In this document: piece by piece, positions 43,102 to 51,789 of the stretch | Layout: every line of letters starts with the position of its first letter | How positions within the stretch are numbered: the first letter of the stretch is position 1 | Source: Marinilactibacillus piezotolerans | GTDB taxonomy: Bacteria; Bacillota; Bacilli; Lactobacillales; Carnobacteriaceae_A | Assembly (NCBI RefSeq): GCF_900169305.1 | Contig: NZ_FWDP01000002.1 | Coordinates: forward strand, 1 to 64,000 | DNA length: 64,000 nucleotides | Direction of reading: 5' to 3' | Position numbers and translations under genes: made by a program | Notes under the pieces: model-generated | Seen by the model: only the letters and a program-made list of their open reading frames with translations | Databases searched by the model: none | Told to the model about the DNA's origin: nothing

Positions 43102-43833
43102 TTATCGATAAGAGGGGCTTTTTCTTTTTTTCAGTACAGCGTAGACAGCCGCAGCAACTTGCAATGCGATTCCAATACCTGCAGCAATCAATATAAACTG
43201 CTGGTCATTTTTTACAATGATACCGACATAAGACCAGATAAAGACTAATGGATACAGCCAATCTTGGTATTTTAAAGAAATGTATACACATAATAAAGAG
43301 GCAACCACCAACATAATGATCGTCCAGGTCGTTTCATTAAATCCTAAGACGGATGTGATCCCAGCAGAAACTGCCCAAGTAAAGATATTTACGATGGTAG
43401 CGACGGTTACCCATCCAAAATATATCGAAAAAGGAAAACGATCAAAGAAATTATAGCGGATTTTGGAGATGATACGGTAGATCATCACCAGTGTAATTAA
43501 TAATCCTGCAATAATAAAAGTTGAAATCAGAATCTGATCAGCCGTAAAGGTTAAGATCCAAGCTGCATTTAATGCAAAATTCAAGATCAGCCAGACTTTG
43601 ACTTTATCGTAAATTGTGCCTTCAAAATGATTAATGAAAAAGAGACGAACAATCCAGACCAATACACTGAGATAAATGAGTCCCCATATTGAAAAAGCGA
43701 AGCCCGCTGGCTGGATCAAAGCCTGCTGGTCGTCAGCAGTTGCTCCTACATCTGTAGCAGACCAGTAATTCAAGAAAATCATTATCCCAAAAACAACTAG
43801 ATAAGCTATACCATATTTTTTTGCTTTATTCAT
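43102..43833 (-). CDS. TspO/MBR-family tryptophan-rich membrane protein
   Basis: The 243-residue protein has seven hydrophobic segments and a TspO-like core, with FAFSIWGLIYLSVLVWIV, then ALNAAWILTF and YFGWVTVATIVNIFTW. This long form is the 'tryptophan-rich sensory protein' group found in Firmicutes rather than the short five-helix TspO. Ligands of the long form are unknown; TspO proteins bind tetrapyrroles and sterols. It lies 31 bases downstream of uvsE in the same direction and may be cotranscribed with it. Confidence 0.75.
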   Translation of the reverse strand: MNKAKKYGIAYLVVFGIMIFLNYWSATDVGATADDQQALIQPAGFAFSIWGLIYLSVLVWIVRLFFINHFEGTIYDKVKVWLILNFALNAAWILTFTADQILISTFIIAGLLITLVMIYRIISKIRYNFFDRFPFSIYFGWVTVATIVNIFTWAVSAGITSVLGFNETTWTIIMLVVASLLCVYISLKYQDWLYPLVFIWSYVGIIVKNDQQFILIAAGIGIALQVAAAVYAVLKKRKSPSYR

Positions 43834-43863
43834 AATATACTCCTCCTTGCTGATAGAATTTGG

Positions 43864-45123
43864 TTAGAATTCAAAATAAAGTGAATCAGATACATACTGC
43901 TGATCGTATTTTTTTATCATTTGCTTTAAGAAACTTTTTAATTTTTTTAAAGGCTCCTCTTCGCTTTCCACCGCTGATGATAATCGTTTGAATTTATCTT
44001 TTTCATTATCTGTTGCTTGCTTTTTAACATATCCCCAAACATGACTAGCTGCATTTACCGCTGACTTAGGAATCGGTTCCAGGTCTATGGCAGCTTCAAT
44101 CAGCCTATAGAACGGAATGACCGGATAACTGGATTTATCTTTCAGTAATTCACGGATACTCTGATAAATCTCCTGAGATCGTTCCAGTACTACATATTTA
44201 TAGCGGCTCCATTCTTGCTCCAGATCTTTAATATTACCATTGTCCGCAGTCGCCAGTACACATTTGACAGCGGACAGATTTTTATCTTTCACTTCCAGCA
44301 TAATGTCAATATCCAAGTCTTTTACTTGGTCGTAATAGGCAACAAATTCATCAATATGAATGGTTTTCGAATGAGATCCTGTACGATTGTTGATCTGTTG
44401 CTGGGAATAATGTGTTTTTTGTCTGCCGTCTTTCTTATTCCAGGTGGTTTTGGCTTTCTTTATCCAGTAAGCATCATCTTTCTCCGGATCACTCGGATTA
44501 ATAGCGTTATGCAAATTATCATATACAGCAGGTGCACCGGTTTGCTCACTGATCCAGATGACTTCTTTGATGGTATAAGAACGGTCATCATTTTCGACTA
44601 CCAACCGATTTTTGATCCGTTCGTCCAAAGTCTGATAAACTTCCACGAATCGATTCATCGCTGTTTCTTTATCCCCATACACGCCGCCAACATGTAAAAT
44701 CAATTTGCTGCTTGCGTCTGTGCCCAAACTATCTAGAAACAAAGTGTGATACTCCAGGTCTGCAATCGCCCTTTCAACAACCCCTTCGTCTGGAGAATTG
44801 AGCACCGTATATTGCCCTGGGTGCATTGAGACTCTCATACCATACTGTTTGATCAACTTACCGATCTCTTCAAATTGTTCTGAAAACTGCGTGGACCAAT
44901 CCAGTGTATTCACTTCTTTGTCTGAAGCAAATGGAATAATATCCGAGCTGATTCGGAACAGTTTGATTTTATGCTCACCATTGAACTGAACAATATTTTT
45001 TAAAGCGTTTAGATTATGTTCAATCAGCGTGCTCAAATGTTCTTCTGTGGCACTCGCCTTCCGGCAGGTTTTCTGTTTAGTGTCGTTCACACCGACCGTT
45101 ATACACGGATATCCGATACTCAC
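43864..45123 (-). CDS. uvsE: UV DNA damage endonuclease
   Basis: The 419-residue TIM-barrel enzyme nicks DNA next to UV photoproducts. The conserved blocks are IGYPCITVGV, LFRISSDIIPFAS, MRVSMHPGQYTVLNSP, LILHVGGVYGDKETAM, LVVENDDRSYTI and VYDNLHNAINP, and metal ligands include the Glu of VVEND and the His of MHPGQ. The C-terminal 130 residues form the extension seen in Firmicutes homologues. This gives an excision route parallel to UvrABC. Confidence 0.93.
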   Translation of the reverse strand: MSIGYPCITVGVNDTKQKTCRKASATEEHLSTLIEHNLNALKNIVQFNGEHKIKLFRISSDIIPFASDKEVNTLDWSTQFSEQFEEIGKLIKQYGMRVSMHPGQYTVLNSPDEGVVERAIADLEYHTLFLDSLGTDASSKLILHVGGVYGDKETAMNRFVEVYQTLDERIKNRLVVENDDRSYTIKEVIWISEQTGAPAVYDNLHNAINPSDPEKDDAYWIKKAKTTWNKKDGRQKTHYSQQQINNRTGSHSKTIHIDEFVAYYDQVKDLDIDIMLEVKDKNLSAVKCVLATADNGNIKDLEQEWSRYKYVVLERSQEIYQSIRELLKDKSSYPVIPFYRLIEAAIDLEPIPKSAVNAASHVWGYVKKQATDNEKDKFKRLSSAVESEEEPLKKLKSFLKQMIKKYDQQYVSDSLYFEF

Positions 45124-45323
45124 TACTGACTCTCTCCTTTAAGTTACACAATAATAAAGTAAAAAGCGAGACCATTACTGTCCCACTATATAAATAAACA
45201 TAAAAAAAATAGCAATATCAGGACCGCTTCGTCCTTCTATTACTATCGTACCTCATTTTAAGGATATTCTGAAATCATTCGTTTTCTCTTCTAACGACAA
45301 GACGAATGAGGATTAAAGGGTCT

Positions 45324-45359
45324 GATCAGCATTAAAACAATGACGTATTAATGCTGATC
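45324..45359 (-). terminator. Terminator of the two hypothetical genes
   Basis: GATCAGCATTAA and TTAATGCTGATC are perfect 12-base-pair arms with a 12-base loop, directly past the stop codon at 45366. The 45124-45323 stretch up to uvsE holds no gene. Confidence 0.6.
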
Positions 45360-45365
45360 GTGTTT

Positions 45366-45728
45366 TTATAAGAATTCTAGATCTTCTGGATATTCTCTTA
45401 AGAATAAATCATGCTTGTCAGCTTCTTCAGCAATTTCTGCTACTGTATTACCATCTTTGAAAAAAACTTCCATTGCCATATCAAATGTCCCTCTGATCGC
45501 AATGCCCATTTCAATAAAATGGATTGTACAAAATTCGATTTCTCGAGCATTCAGCTGCTGAATCAATTTTAGATCTTCAAAACATTCAATCGTAAAAAAG
45601 TTTGTCTGGTTTTCTAATGATGTGTTCTTTAACTGCCTGATCCATAAATACTGTTCGTATCGATCGAGTTCATTCAAAGCATTTAAATGAGTTTGCTCAT
45701 CCATATCTTCGTAATTGAGATCAATCAC
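45366..45728 (-). CDS. Hypothetical protein, small and acidic
   Basis: The 120-residue protein is rich in Glu and Asp with no membrane segment. It has predicted helices around DEQTHLNALNELDRYEQYLW and a strand-rich part IEFCTIHFIEMGIAIRGTF, ending with acidic EADKHDLFLREYPEDLEFL. I do not recognise a family. It overlaps the next hypothetical gene by 8 bases, so the two are probably translated together and may work together. Confidence 0.6.
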   Translation of the reverse strand: MIDLNYEDMDEQTHLNALNELDRYEQYLWIRQLKNTSLENQTNFFTIECFEDLKLIQQLNAREIEFCTIHFIEMGIAIRGTFDMAMEVFFKDGNTVAEIAEEADKHDLFLREYPEDLEFL

Positions 45729-45972
45729 AATAGAAGAGATCGAATCTTGACCATAGAGCTTCTAAAAAAGAAAGCTGATTATATTCATGTTTCAGATGCA
45801 GATCAGCATAAGCAAATGAAATTGGCTCAGCTTCTTCGGCGGTTAGACTTCTTGGAAAGATATCCAGCAGTCTATGTAACGTCTGTTTATAAAACACTTC
45901 TGAATCTGTCTCAACCTCTATCATCAGTTCTCTTATTTGGTTAAGTTTTTCCAGGCGGATGATCTTTAGCAT
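45721..45972 (-). CDS. Hypothetical protein, first of an overlapping pair
   Basis: The 83-residue helical protein begins LKIIRLEKLNQIRELMIEVETDSEVFY. No known domain is recognised. It has a GGGGAGAAACG sequence before its start and overlaps the following hypothetical gene by 8 bases, an arrangement typical of cotranslated partners. Confidence 0.55.
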   Translation of the reverse strand: MLKIIRLEKLNQIRELMIEVETDSEVFYKQTLHRLLDIFPRSLTAEEAEPISFAYADLHLKHEYNQLSFLEALWSRFDLFYCD

Positions 45973-46143
45973 CGTTTCTCCCCTTCTCTTTATCCAAAAC
46001 TACAGCAAACTACAGACCGTTATACCAGTATAAAATAACAATTGCTACGTTCCAATTAATTATTTTACTGCTCATCTATATAATCAGAACAACCTATGCT
46101 ATGATAGGGTCAACAAATAAAATCTCAGTTTCGGAGGAAAATC

Positions 46144-47142
46144 ATGGTTTGCATAAATTGTTCCACTTTCGGGCAGCGTATTGCGTTTCAGTTAAACGAA
46201 CTGCTGCTCCCACTTATTTCAAAACATTTTACACGGTACGGTCATGAATTTGAAGTGGAAGGATTGACACTTATAACAAACGAATCTGGCGCCAATGATG
46301 TATATAATTTTTTAAACGGTATTGAGTTGACCGATGGTATACAATTCAGGATTAATCAGCAAGAGTGGCACACCATTGATCATTTTTCCGAATACATAGA
46401 CGCTGCCTGGATCGATTCGATTATTAATGAGCAGCACCTGAAGATGCACTTCCAGCCTATTGTTAAAACTGATGGCACTATATATGGTTATGAATTGCTT
46501 GCTCGCTTTCATGATGATGATGGGAATACCCTTTATCCGAATACCATTTTTCCAGCAGCAAAAGCTCGAGGACGGACTTTCGCATTAGACCGCGTATGTC
46601 GTATTCATGCAGTCAAACAAGTTGATCGACTACAGGCGGATCAGAAAGTCTTCATCAACTTTATTCCTACGGCTATTTACTCACCAGAACACTGCTTGAG
46701 AACAACGACGCTGATAGCCAAACGGTTGAATATTGATCCTAGACGGATTGTATTTGAAGTTGTGGAGACAGAACAAATTGCGGATCTGGATCATCTGAAA
46801 ACCATTCTTCATTACTATCAAAATCACGGGTTTGAATATGCATTAGATGATGTGGGTGCTGGCTTTAATACATTAGAAGTTTTGAAAGAAATGAAACCAC
46901 CTTATATGAAACTGGATATGGAATATGCCCAAAACGTCTCAGAAGATCCGGAAAAACAAGCTGTTGCTGCTGCATTTTTAGAAACAGCTCGTACATTTCA
47001 GGCTATCCCTTTAGCAGAAGGGATTGAAAGGATAGAAGATTTTAATTGGTTAAAATCATTGGGTTACGAGTTGTTTCAAGGATACTTATTCGGAAAGCCA
47101 GAACCTGAGCCATTGGCCTCCAATCAGCTTCAGCTAATCTAA
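46144..47142 (+). CDS. EAL-domain protein, probable cyclic-di-GMP phosphodiesterase
   Basis: The 332-residue protein has a short unassigned N-terminal domain (1-85, beginning with CINC) and an EAL domain. The signature is YELLARF instead of ExLxR with Ala. Other catalytic positions are kept: FINFIP (Asn), FEVVETEQI (Glu), ALDDVGAGF (two Asp), MKLDMEY (Lys), LAEGIE (Glu) and QGYLFGKP (Gln). It is therefore probably active in breaking down c-di-GMP. No GGDEF cyclase gene is in the window, but an HD-GYP gene is 3.3 kb away. It is a single gene with a GGAGGAAA site. Confidence 0.85.
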   Translation: MVCINCSTFGQRIAFQLNELLLPLISKHFTRYGHEFEVEGLTLITNESGANDVYNFLNGIELTDGIQFRINQQEWHTIDHFSEYIDAAWIDSIINEQHLKMHFQPIVKTDGTIYGYELLARFHDDDGNTLYPNTIFPAAKARGRTFALDRVCRIHAVKQVDRLQADQKVFINFIPTAIYSPEHCLRTTTLIAKRLNIDPRRIVFEVVETEQIADLDHLKTILHYYQNHGFEYALDDVGAGFNTLEVLKEMKPPYMKLDMEYAQNVSEDPEKQAVAAAFLETARTFQAIPLAEGIERIEDFNWLKSLGYELFQGYLFGKPEPEPLASNQLQLI

Positions 47143-47238
47143 ATCTGCGGCTCTTTAATCCATTACAATTCATATGATTACTTAAACTGCTCTGTTCTTG
47201 TTATACTAGACTTAAGAAATGAAAAAAGGAGTGTTCCT

Positions 47239-47388
47239 ATGATTTGGACTTTAATCGGAATTTTATTGTTATTCTGGGTCATCGGACTTGTTCTTGATGT
47301 TGTTGGCGGTTTAATTCACATCTTGTTAGTAATTGCATTGATCGCCTTTATATATAACATGATATCCGGTCGTAAAAAACGCAGGTAA
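47239..47388 (+). CDS. Small lmo0937-family membrane protein
   Basis: This 49-codon gene encodes two hydrophobic stretches, starting MIWTLIGILLLFWVIGLVLD and followed by a basic tail GRKKRR. The pattern, including VVGGLIHILLVIALI, is that of the lmo0937-family membrane proteins common in Firmicutes. Function is unknown. AAAAAGGAG lies 9 bases before the ATG and a strong terminator follows 35 bases past the stop, so it is a complete single-gene transcript. Such small genes are often missed. Confidence 0.8.
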   Translation: MIWTLIGILLLFWVIGLVLDVVGGLIHILLVIALIAFIYNMISGRKKRR

Positions 47389-47422
47389 CTCTACAAGTAA
47401 ACAAGTTGTAAAAAATTGTCAA

Positions 47423-47468
47423 CAAGAAGCCCCCCGCCTTTACTATAACAGTGGCGGGGGGCTTCTTG
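47423..47468. terminator. Strong terminator
   Basis: CAAGAAGCCCCCCGCC and its perfect complement have a 14-base loop. It separates the small membrane protein gene from the opposing VOC gene. Confidence 0.8.
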
Positions 47469-47520
47469 GCTTTTTAACTTTTAAGGTGAATTACTACTGG
47501 CTTGTGAACTCAGTCAAAAT

Positions 47521-47934
47521 TTAATTTTTCATTTTTTCCAACACTGCAAAATAATTTTCTTCTCGATCAGAAAAGTTGAATAATCTTTCATTATAATCAG
47601 CATATTCAACAATTTCTCCTACAAAAATATCCGGCTCTTGTTTCAGCTTATTGTGAAGGCTCTCTAAATCTTCTGTGAAAAACATTAAGGATGGTGTACT
47701 GAGATTCAACTCTGGAGATTGTTCCGCGATAGCTTTCTTATCGAATAACACCAAAGTCGTTGCTGAATCTGATTCAGGTGCTATTTCGATCCATTTCATC
47801 TCTTCTTCACTAGATGGGTCATTTTTATTTTTAGAGATGATCTCAAAACCCATAACTTCTGTCCAGAATGTCACAGCTGCAGCTTGGTCTTCTACATACA
47901 GCATCACTTGCGCTAATTTACTGATCATTTTCAA
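47521..47934 (-). CDS. VOC-family (glyoxalase/bleomycin-resistance fold) protein
   Basis: The 137-residue protein has paired beta-alpha-beta-beta-beta modules: QVMLYVEDQAAAVTFWTEVMGFEI in the first and PSLMFFTEDLESLHNKL, then RLFNFSDREENYFAVLEK in the second. The metal ligands of true glyoxalase I are not clearly present. Members bind or modify small molecules, and the role cannot be assigned. It is a single gene with AAAGGGGCTT before its start. Confidence 0.75.
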   Translation of the reverse strand: MKMISKLAQVMLYVEDQAAAVTFWTEVMGFEIISKNKNDPSSEEEMKWIEIAPESDSATTLVLFDKKAIAEQSPELNLSTPSLMFFTEDLESLHNKLKQEPDIFVGEIVEYADYNERLFNFSDREENYFAVLEKMKN

Positions 47935-48067
47935 GCCCCTTTCTCAGATAGATACCATAATTTTATTTTGCCATTATCATACTACACGCTTAAGAGCAAA
48001 GCTTATGATCGATCTCTTATAAAGGTCTAAAATCATGTGCTCAAGATATTCAAGTGCAAACGAATCC

Positions 48068-48799
48068 TCATTCTGTCATCTGTTTAAATTGTTCCGCCAC
48101 CGCTTGCTGCTGTTCTTCTCGAGAAATGCTGCTCTCTCCATCTCCATTTTGGAATCCATAATGTCCAAAATTAGAATGATTACCTCCAGATATCACATGA
48201 TACACCGTGTTTTCAGGCAGCAGCGACTGCGAAGACTGGTACTTATCCTGGTTGATCACTCCGTCATTTTCAGCATATAGAGACAATATTTCTAAATCAG
48301 TATCCGTCAAATCTGTTTCATCAGAGGGATAGGCACCTAACAGGAAAGCACCCTTAAGTTGAGCTGGCTGCTCGTCTGCATACAGCAGGGCACTCGTTCC
48401 GCCCAAAGAATGACCGCCGATCCACCATTCCAGATTTGAAGGGTTTTCCTTGTAAATTTCTGCAAAAGCATTTGTCTTCAGTATCGCAAGGTTTAACGGC
48501 ATAGAAGGAACGAATACTCTAAATCCTTGTTCGCTGATTGCTTGAGCCAATGGCAGATAGGCTTCCGTCTCAACTAATCCCCCCTGATAAAAAACGACAT
48601 TTCCAGACGCTTCTTCTGGTTCAATGATATAATAACCGTTTTCTTCTTGCACACCATCCGTTTTGATTAAGCTCAACGCTTCAGGCATTGCCTCATAGGT
48701 CCTATATTTTATAACTGCATATCCACCAGTGATAAGGAGGACTAGAAGGATTAAAATTCCCATGATAAAATTTTTCCAGTTTCGTTTTAGCCAATTCAT
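48068..48799 (-). CDS. Membrane-anchored alpha/beta hydrolase
   Basis: The 243-residue protein has an N-terminal membrane anchor (about residues 13-33) after a basic NWLKRNWKN start, then an extracellular alpha/beta hydrolase domain. The nucleophile elbow is WIGGHSLGGTSALLYAD (Ser near 130), the acid is probably in LYAENDGVIN and the His in ISGGNHSNFGHYG. NVVFYQGGLVE holds the oxyanion region. It should hydrolyse an ester outside the cell; the substrate is unknown. Confidence 0.78.
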   Translation of the reverse strand: MNWLKRNWKNFIMGILILLVLLITGGYAVIKYRTYEAMPEALSLIKTDGVQEENGYYIIEPEEASGNVVFYQGGLVETEAYLPLAQAISEQGFRVFVPSMPLNLAILKTNAFAEIYKENPSNLEWWIGGHSLGGTSALLYADEQPAQLKGAFLLGAYPSDETDLTDTDLEILSLYAENDGVINQDKYQSSQSLLPENTVYHVISGGNHSNFGHYGFQNGDGESSISREEQQQAVAEQFKQMTE

Positions 48800-48971
48800 A
48801 GTTCATTGCTTCTTTCTTATACTTTTTATTCGATCTGATTTTGCTTCTCTTTAGGCATTTGTCGTTGCTTCAGTGTATTAAAATACCCCCTAAAACTGCA
48901 CCGAATCACTATTTTTAAGGGTTACAATCAGTCTTCATTTCGGTTTCAGTTCGACTATATTACTAGCCGCT

Positions 48972-49730
48972 TTATTCAAATTGCAGCTGGAAAGACTCTG
49001 GTACAATCGGCGGGACTTTTCTTTCTAAAAGATGTAAAACCATTTTCGAAACCAGTACGCCCGGTCCTAATGCTTGTCCTACACTGATCGTCGGTATGCT
49101 CTTGTTTGCAATCCATGTTGCAACTTTCTCTTCTGTTGCATAGTCAGGAAGATTTTGACTGTAACCGGATGGTGGAAAGGTTTGCCCTTGTAAGGCATCT
49201 ATACTGATGTCTGACGGAATCCCTGTATATTCCTCAAGTGTTAATCCCGTTGGAGCGAAGGTTAATACAGAAGTACCAAATCCCAATGCCACCGCAGTTA
49301 TTACAAATAAATTTCTCTGACGTGCTGCGCGATGAAGGGCAACAGATTCAGGAAATGCAAAATAATCAATTGCATCTATGACATAGTCGACCCCCTCTAC
49401 AAACGTTGCAGCATTCTTTTCTGTTACACCATCAAAGTAACATTCGATTTCAATATCAGGATTGATTGTAAGTAAATGATTCTTCAATGCTTCTGCTTTT
49501 CGCTGTCCTACCGTTTCATGCGTCGCTGCACACTGACGATTGATATTTGTAACATCAAAAGTGTCTGGATCCGCTAAAATCAGTTTACCAAGCCCCATAC
49601 GCGTAAGTAGCTCAGCAGAGAACCCGCCAATGCAGCCGCAACCTGCTATCGCAATCGTAGTATCGTGAAGTTTTAGAACTTCCTCTTCTGACATTATACC
49701 TAAATTTCGAATAAATTGATCCTTTATCAT
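48972..49730 (-). CDS. E1-like ThiF/MoeB/HesA-family adenylating enzyme
   Basis: The 252-residue protein has the nucleotide-binding core IAIAGCGCIGGFSAELLTRMG (18-38), the Asp-rich LADPDTFDVTNINRQ with the adenylation Arg, and DYVIDAIDYFAFPES. The CxxC zinc pairs of ThiF/MoeB and the catalytic-Cys loop are not seen, and the C-terminal part differs from the tRNA dehydratase TcdA. This is an E1-like subfamily that I cannot name. It overlaps the FeeM-like acyltransferase gene by an ATGA tetranucleotide, so the two are surely one functional unit. Confidence 0.8.
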   Translation of the reverse strand: MIKDQFIRNLGIMSEEEVLKLHDTTIAIAGCGCIGGFSAELLTRMGLGKLILADPDTFDVTNINRQCAATHETVGQRKAEALKNHLLTINPDIEIECYFDGVTEKNAATFVEGVDYVIDAIDYFAFPESVALHRAARQRNLFVITAVALGFGTSVLTFAPTGLTLEEYTGIPSDISIDALQGQTFPPSGYSQNLPDYATEEKVATWIANKSIPTISVGQALGPGVLVSKMVLHLLERKVPPIVPESFQLQFE

Positions 49731-50341
49731 TGAGTTAACTCCTCCACTGTATTTTTTTCATTTTCCATTAAATAATCATATAATGTGCTGCGTTTTTCTT
49801 TCAGCGTTGCCAGACAGACCGATAGATCCAATGCACAGGGAATCGTTTTTGATCCGAGATAAACATTAGGCTCTCCGATGACTTCGAATGGAAATTTGAA
49901 GATTCGGTGCATATACTTATAAACTCTCTCATCAATGCAGCAGATCCAGTGTGTAACATCATTATTTAGTGAATAGTTCAGAACTGTCTTGATCAATCCA
50001 AGTCCAACATCATGTTTCGGCATCTTCGTAAATGCACTGAATTCCGCATATTTGCTTTCTTCCAACTGTAACAGCCGCTCTTTTTCAGCAAGAGAAATCG
50101 AAAAGTTTTTGATAGTCGGCAGTTCTTCCATTGGCATGAAGATCAGTCTGGTAACCCCTACAACCTCTTTGGCATCCTCAGTCTGTACAACAAAATAAGT
50201 TGAATGGTCTATGTAAGGATCCTCTTCATTCTGCTTAAAAAAACCAACTTCTTGATACCGCTGGTGATGCAGTGCAATTGCTTTATCTCGCAGCTTGCCT
50301 TCTACGTTACCAAAATAATACGTTTCTTCCACTTCCATCAT
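49727..50341 (-). CDS. FeeM-like N-acyltransferase (autoinducer-synthase/N-acyl amino acid synthase fold)
   Basis: The 204-residue protein resembles the N-acyl amino acid synthases FeeM and the exosortase-associated acyltransferases, GNAT relatives of LuxI. The recognisable path is DHSTYFVVQTEDAKEVVGVT with RLIF, then KYAEFSAFTKMP, LGLIKTVLNYSL, and the closing FEVIGEPNVYLGSKTIPCALD. Family members transfer a fatty acyl chain from acyl-ACP to an amino acid. Product and donor here are unknown. It is the first gene of a two-gene operon with the E1-like protein. Confidence 0.72.
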   Translation of the reverse strand: MMEVEETYYFGNVEGKLRDKAIALHHQRYQEVGFFKQNEEDPYIDHSTYFVVQTEDAKEVVGVTRLIFMPMEELPTIKNFSISLAEKERLLQLEESKYAEFSAFTKMPKHDVGLGLIKTVLNYSLNNDVTHWICCIDERVYKYMHRIFKFPFEVIGEPNVYLGSKTIPCALDLSVCLATLKEKRSTLYDYLMENEKNTVEELTQ

Positions 50342-50491
50342 AACACTTCCTTTTATAATTTATGTTACCTCTCTATTAAATAACAGTTGTCGATAAAATG
50401 ACAGTTTATTTTTATTTATAGCCTTTATAGTTATTTTCTCAAAAAAATGATAGAATGATAGTCCCTTTTATATTTCAAAAATAGGATGATT

Positions 50492-51712
50492 ATGACCGTG
50501 AATAATATTGCTAATGAAAAAAAGATGTTGCTGCAGAAATTGATGACTAACTACGAGAAATGTTTAAATGACCAGATACTGAAAATTTGTTTGATTTATA
50601 TAACGCTGAGTATCAGCTGGAATTTTGCCTTTCAGTGGTTAAACCTTCCTTTTTCGCGTGCTGACCTTAGTGTTTTGCTGCTGATTTTCGCTTTGCTGTC
50701 GATTGTATTCTTGTTTTTCCATATTTTTAAACTTCCCTCGAGATTAAAAACACATATCGTTTTATCCATCGTTATACTAGTTGTTATTGGTCTGTATTTT
50801 GGTTCAGGCTATTCAGAAGGATGGAGTTATTTTCTGCTGATCCCCATTATTGACAGCCTATATGGTAATCGGTTTTTATCTATCAGTTATTCCATTATCG
50901 GTTTGCTGTGTTTGTCTGCTGCCAGTGTTTTTTTCCAATTAACTGACAGCTATATAGTAGATTATATCGATGTTTCCAACCGCATTTTACTGTACATTAT
51001 CGTGGCCACATTCAGCTATTTGCTGTTGTCCAAATTGAACATGCTTTACAATAAGCAAGTCACTACTGTGGTTGAGTCAGTTGAAAGAACCCTTGAACAA
51101 GTGGTACAAAGTTTCATTGTGGCTATGGAGGCGAAGGATTTATACACATTCGGACACAGTGAAAGAGTTAGCCAGTATGCTGTGGCAATAGCCAAACAAC
51201 TGCCTGAGTTTCAAGATAAACACAGTCTGAAAAAATTACGCTTAAGCGGATTGCTTCATGACATCGGCAAAATCAATGTTCCAGAACAGATCCTAACGAA
51301 ACCGACTAACTTGACGAATGAAGAATATGAAATCATCAAAACTCACACCGTTATCGGAGCTCAAATGGTTGAGAAAGTGGATGGTTTAGAAGATTTAAAA
51401 TGCGGTGTCCTCTACCACCATGAAAGATGGGATGGAAAAGGGTATCCAGCAGGATTAAAAGGAAATGATATCCCTTTAGAAGCTCGTATATTAACTGTGG
51501 CTGATGCACTTGACGCTCTTACCTCTACAAGAGCTTACAGAGATGAGCTCACAATTGAAGAAGCTTTTCAAGAATTAGAAAAAGGCAGAGAAACACAGTT
51601 TGACCCCCACTTATATCCAGCAATTCAAGCTGCCAAACAGGAATTGCTCAGTATTTATTCTAATGCGCATGATCCCTTTGATGAATTTAAAAAACTGACC
51701 GACTTATTATAA
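50492..51712 (+). CDS. HD-GYP domain membrane protein
   Basis: The protein of about 406 residues has an N-terminal membrane region of five or six helices (about 30-180), a short helical linker and an HD-GYP domain: FGHSERVSQYAVAIAK, GLLHDIGKINVPEQIL, the HHERWDGKGYPAGL box with Gly-Tyr-Pro, and VADALDALTSTRAYR. HD-GYP proteins hydrolyse cyclic di-GMP to GMP. Of two in-frame ATGs the one at 50492 has AGGA at a usable distance. It is a lone gene divergent from the FeeM-like operon. The sensory ligand is unknown. Confidence 0.88.
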   Translation: MTVNNIANEKKMLLQKLMTNYEKCLNDQILKICLIYITLSISWNFAFQWLNLPFSRADLSVLLLIFALLSIVFLFFHIFKLPSRLKTHIVLSIVILVVIGLYFGSGYSEGWSYFLLIPIIDSLYGNRFLSISYSIIGLLCLSAASVFFQLTDSYIVDYIDVSNRILLYIIVATFSYLLLSKLNMLYNKQVTTVVESVERTLEQVVQSFIVAMEAKDLYTFGHSERVSQYAVAIAKQLPEFQDKHSLKKLRLSGLLHDIGKINVPEQILTKPTNLTNEEYEIIKTHTVIGAQMVEKVDGLEDLKCGVLYHHERWDGKGYPAGLKGNDIPLEARILTVADALDALTSTRAYRDELTIEEAFQELEKGRETQFDPHLYPAIQAAKQELLSIYSNAHDPFDEFKKLTDLL

Positions 51713-51729
51713 AAAGTCGGTCAGTTTTT
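51690..51729 (+). terminator. Terminator of the HD-GYP gene
   Basis: AAAAACTGACCGACTT and its perfect complement, then TTTTTTTATT. The left arm lies within the last codons of the gene. Confidence 0.85.
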
Positions 51730-51789
51730 TATTATAGACGATTTAAAGGACATTCAATGAACCTTTTATAGAAGATTCATTAAAAAATG

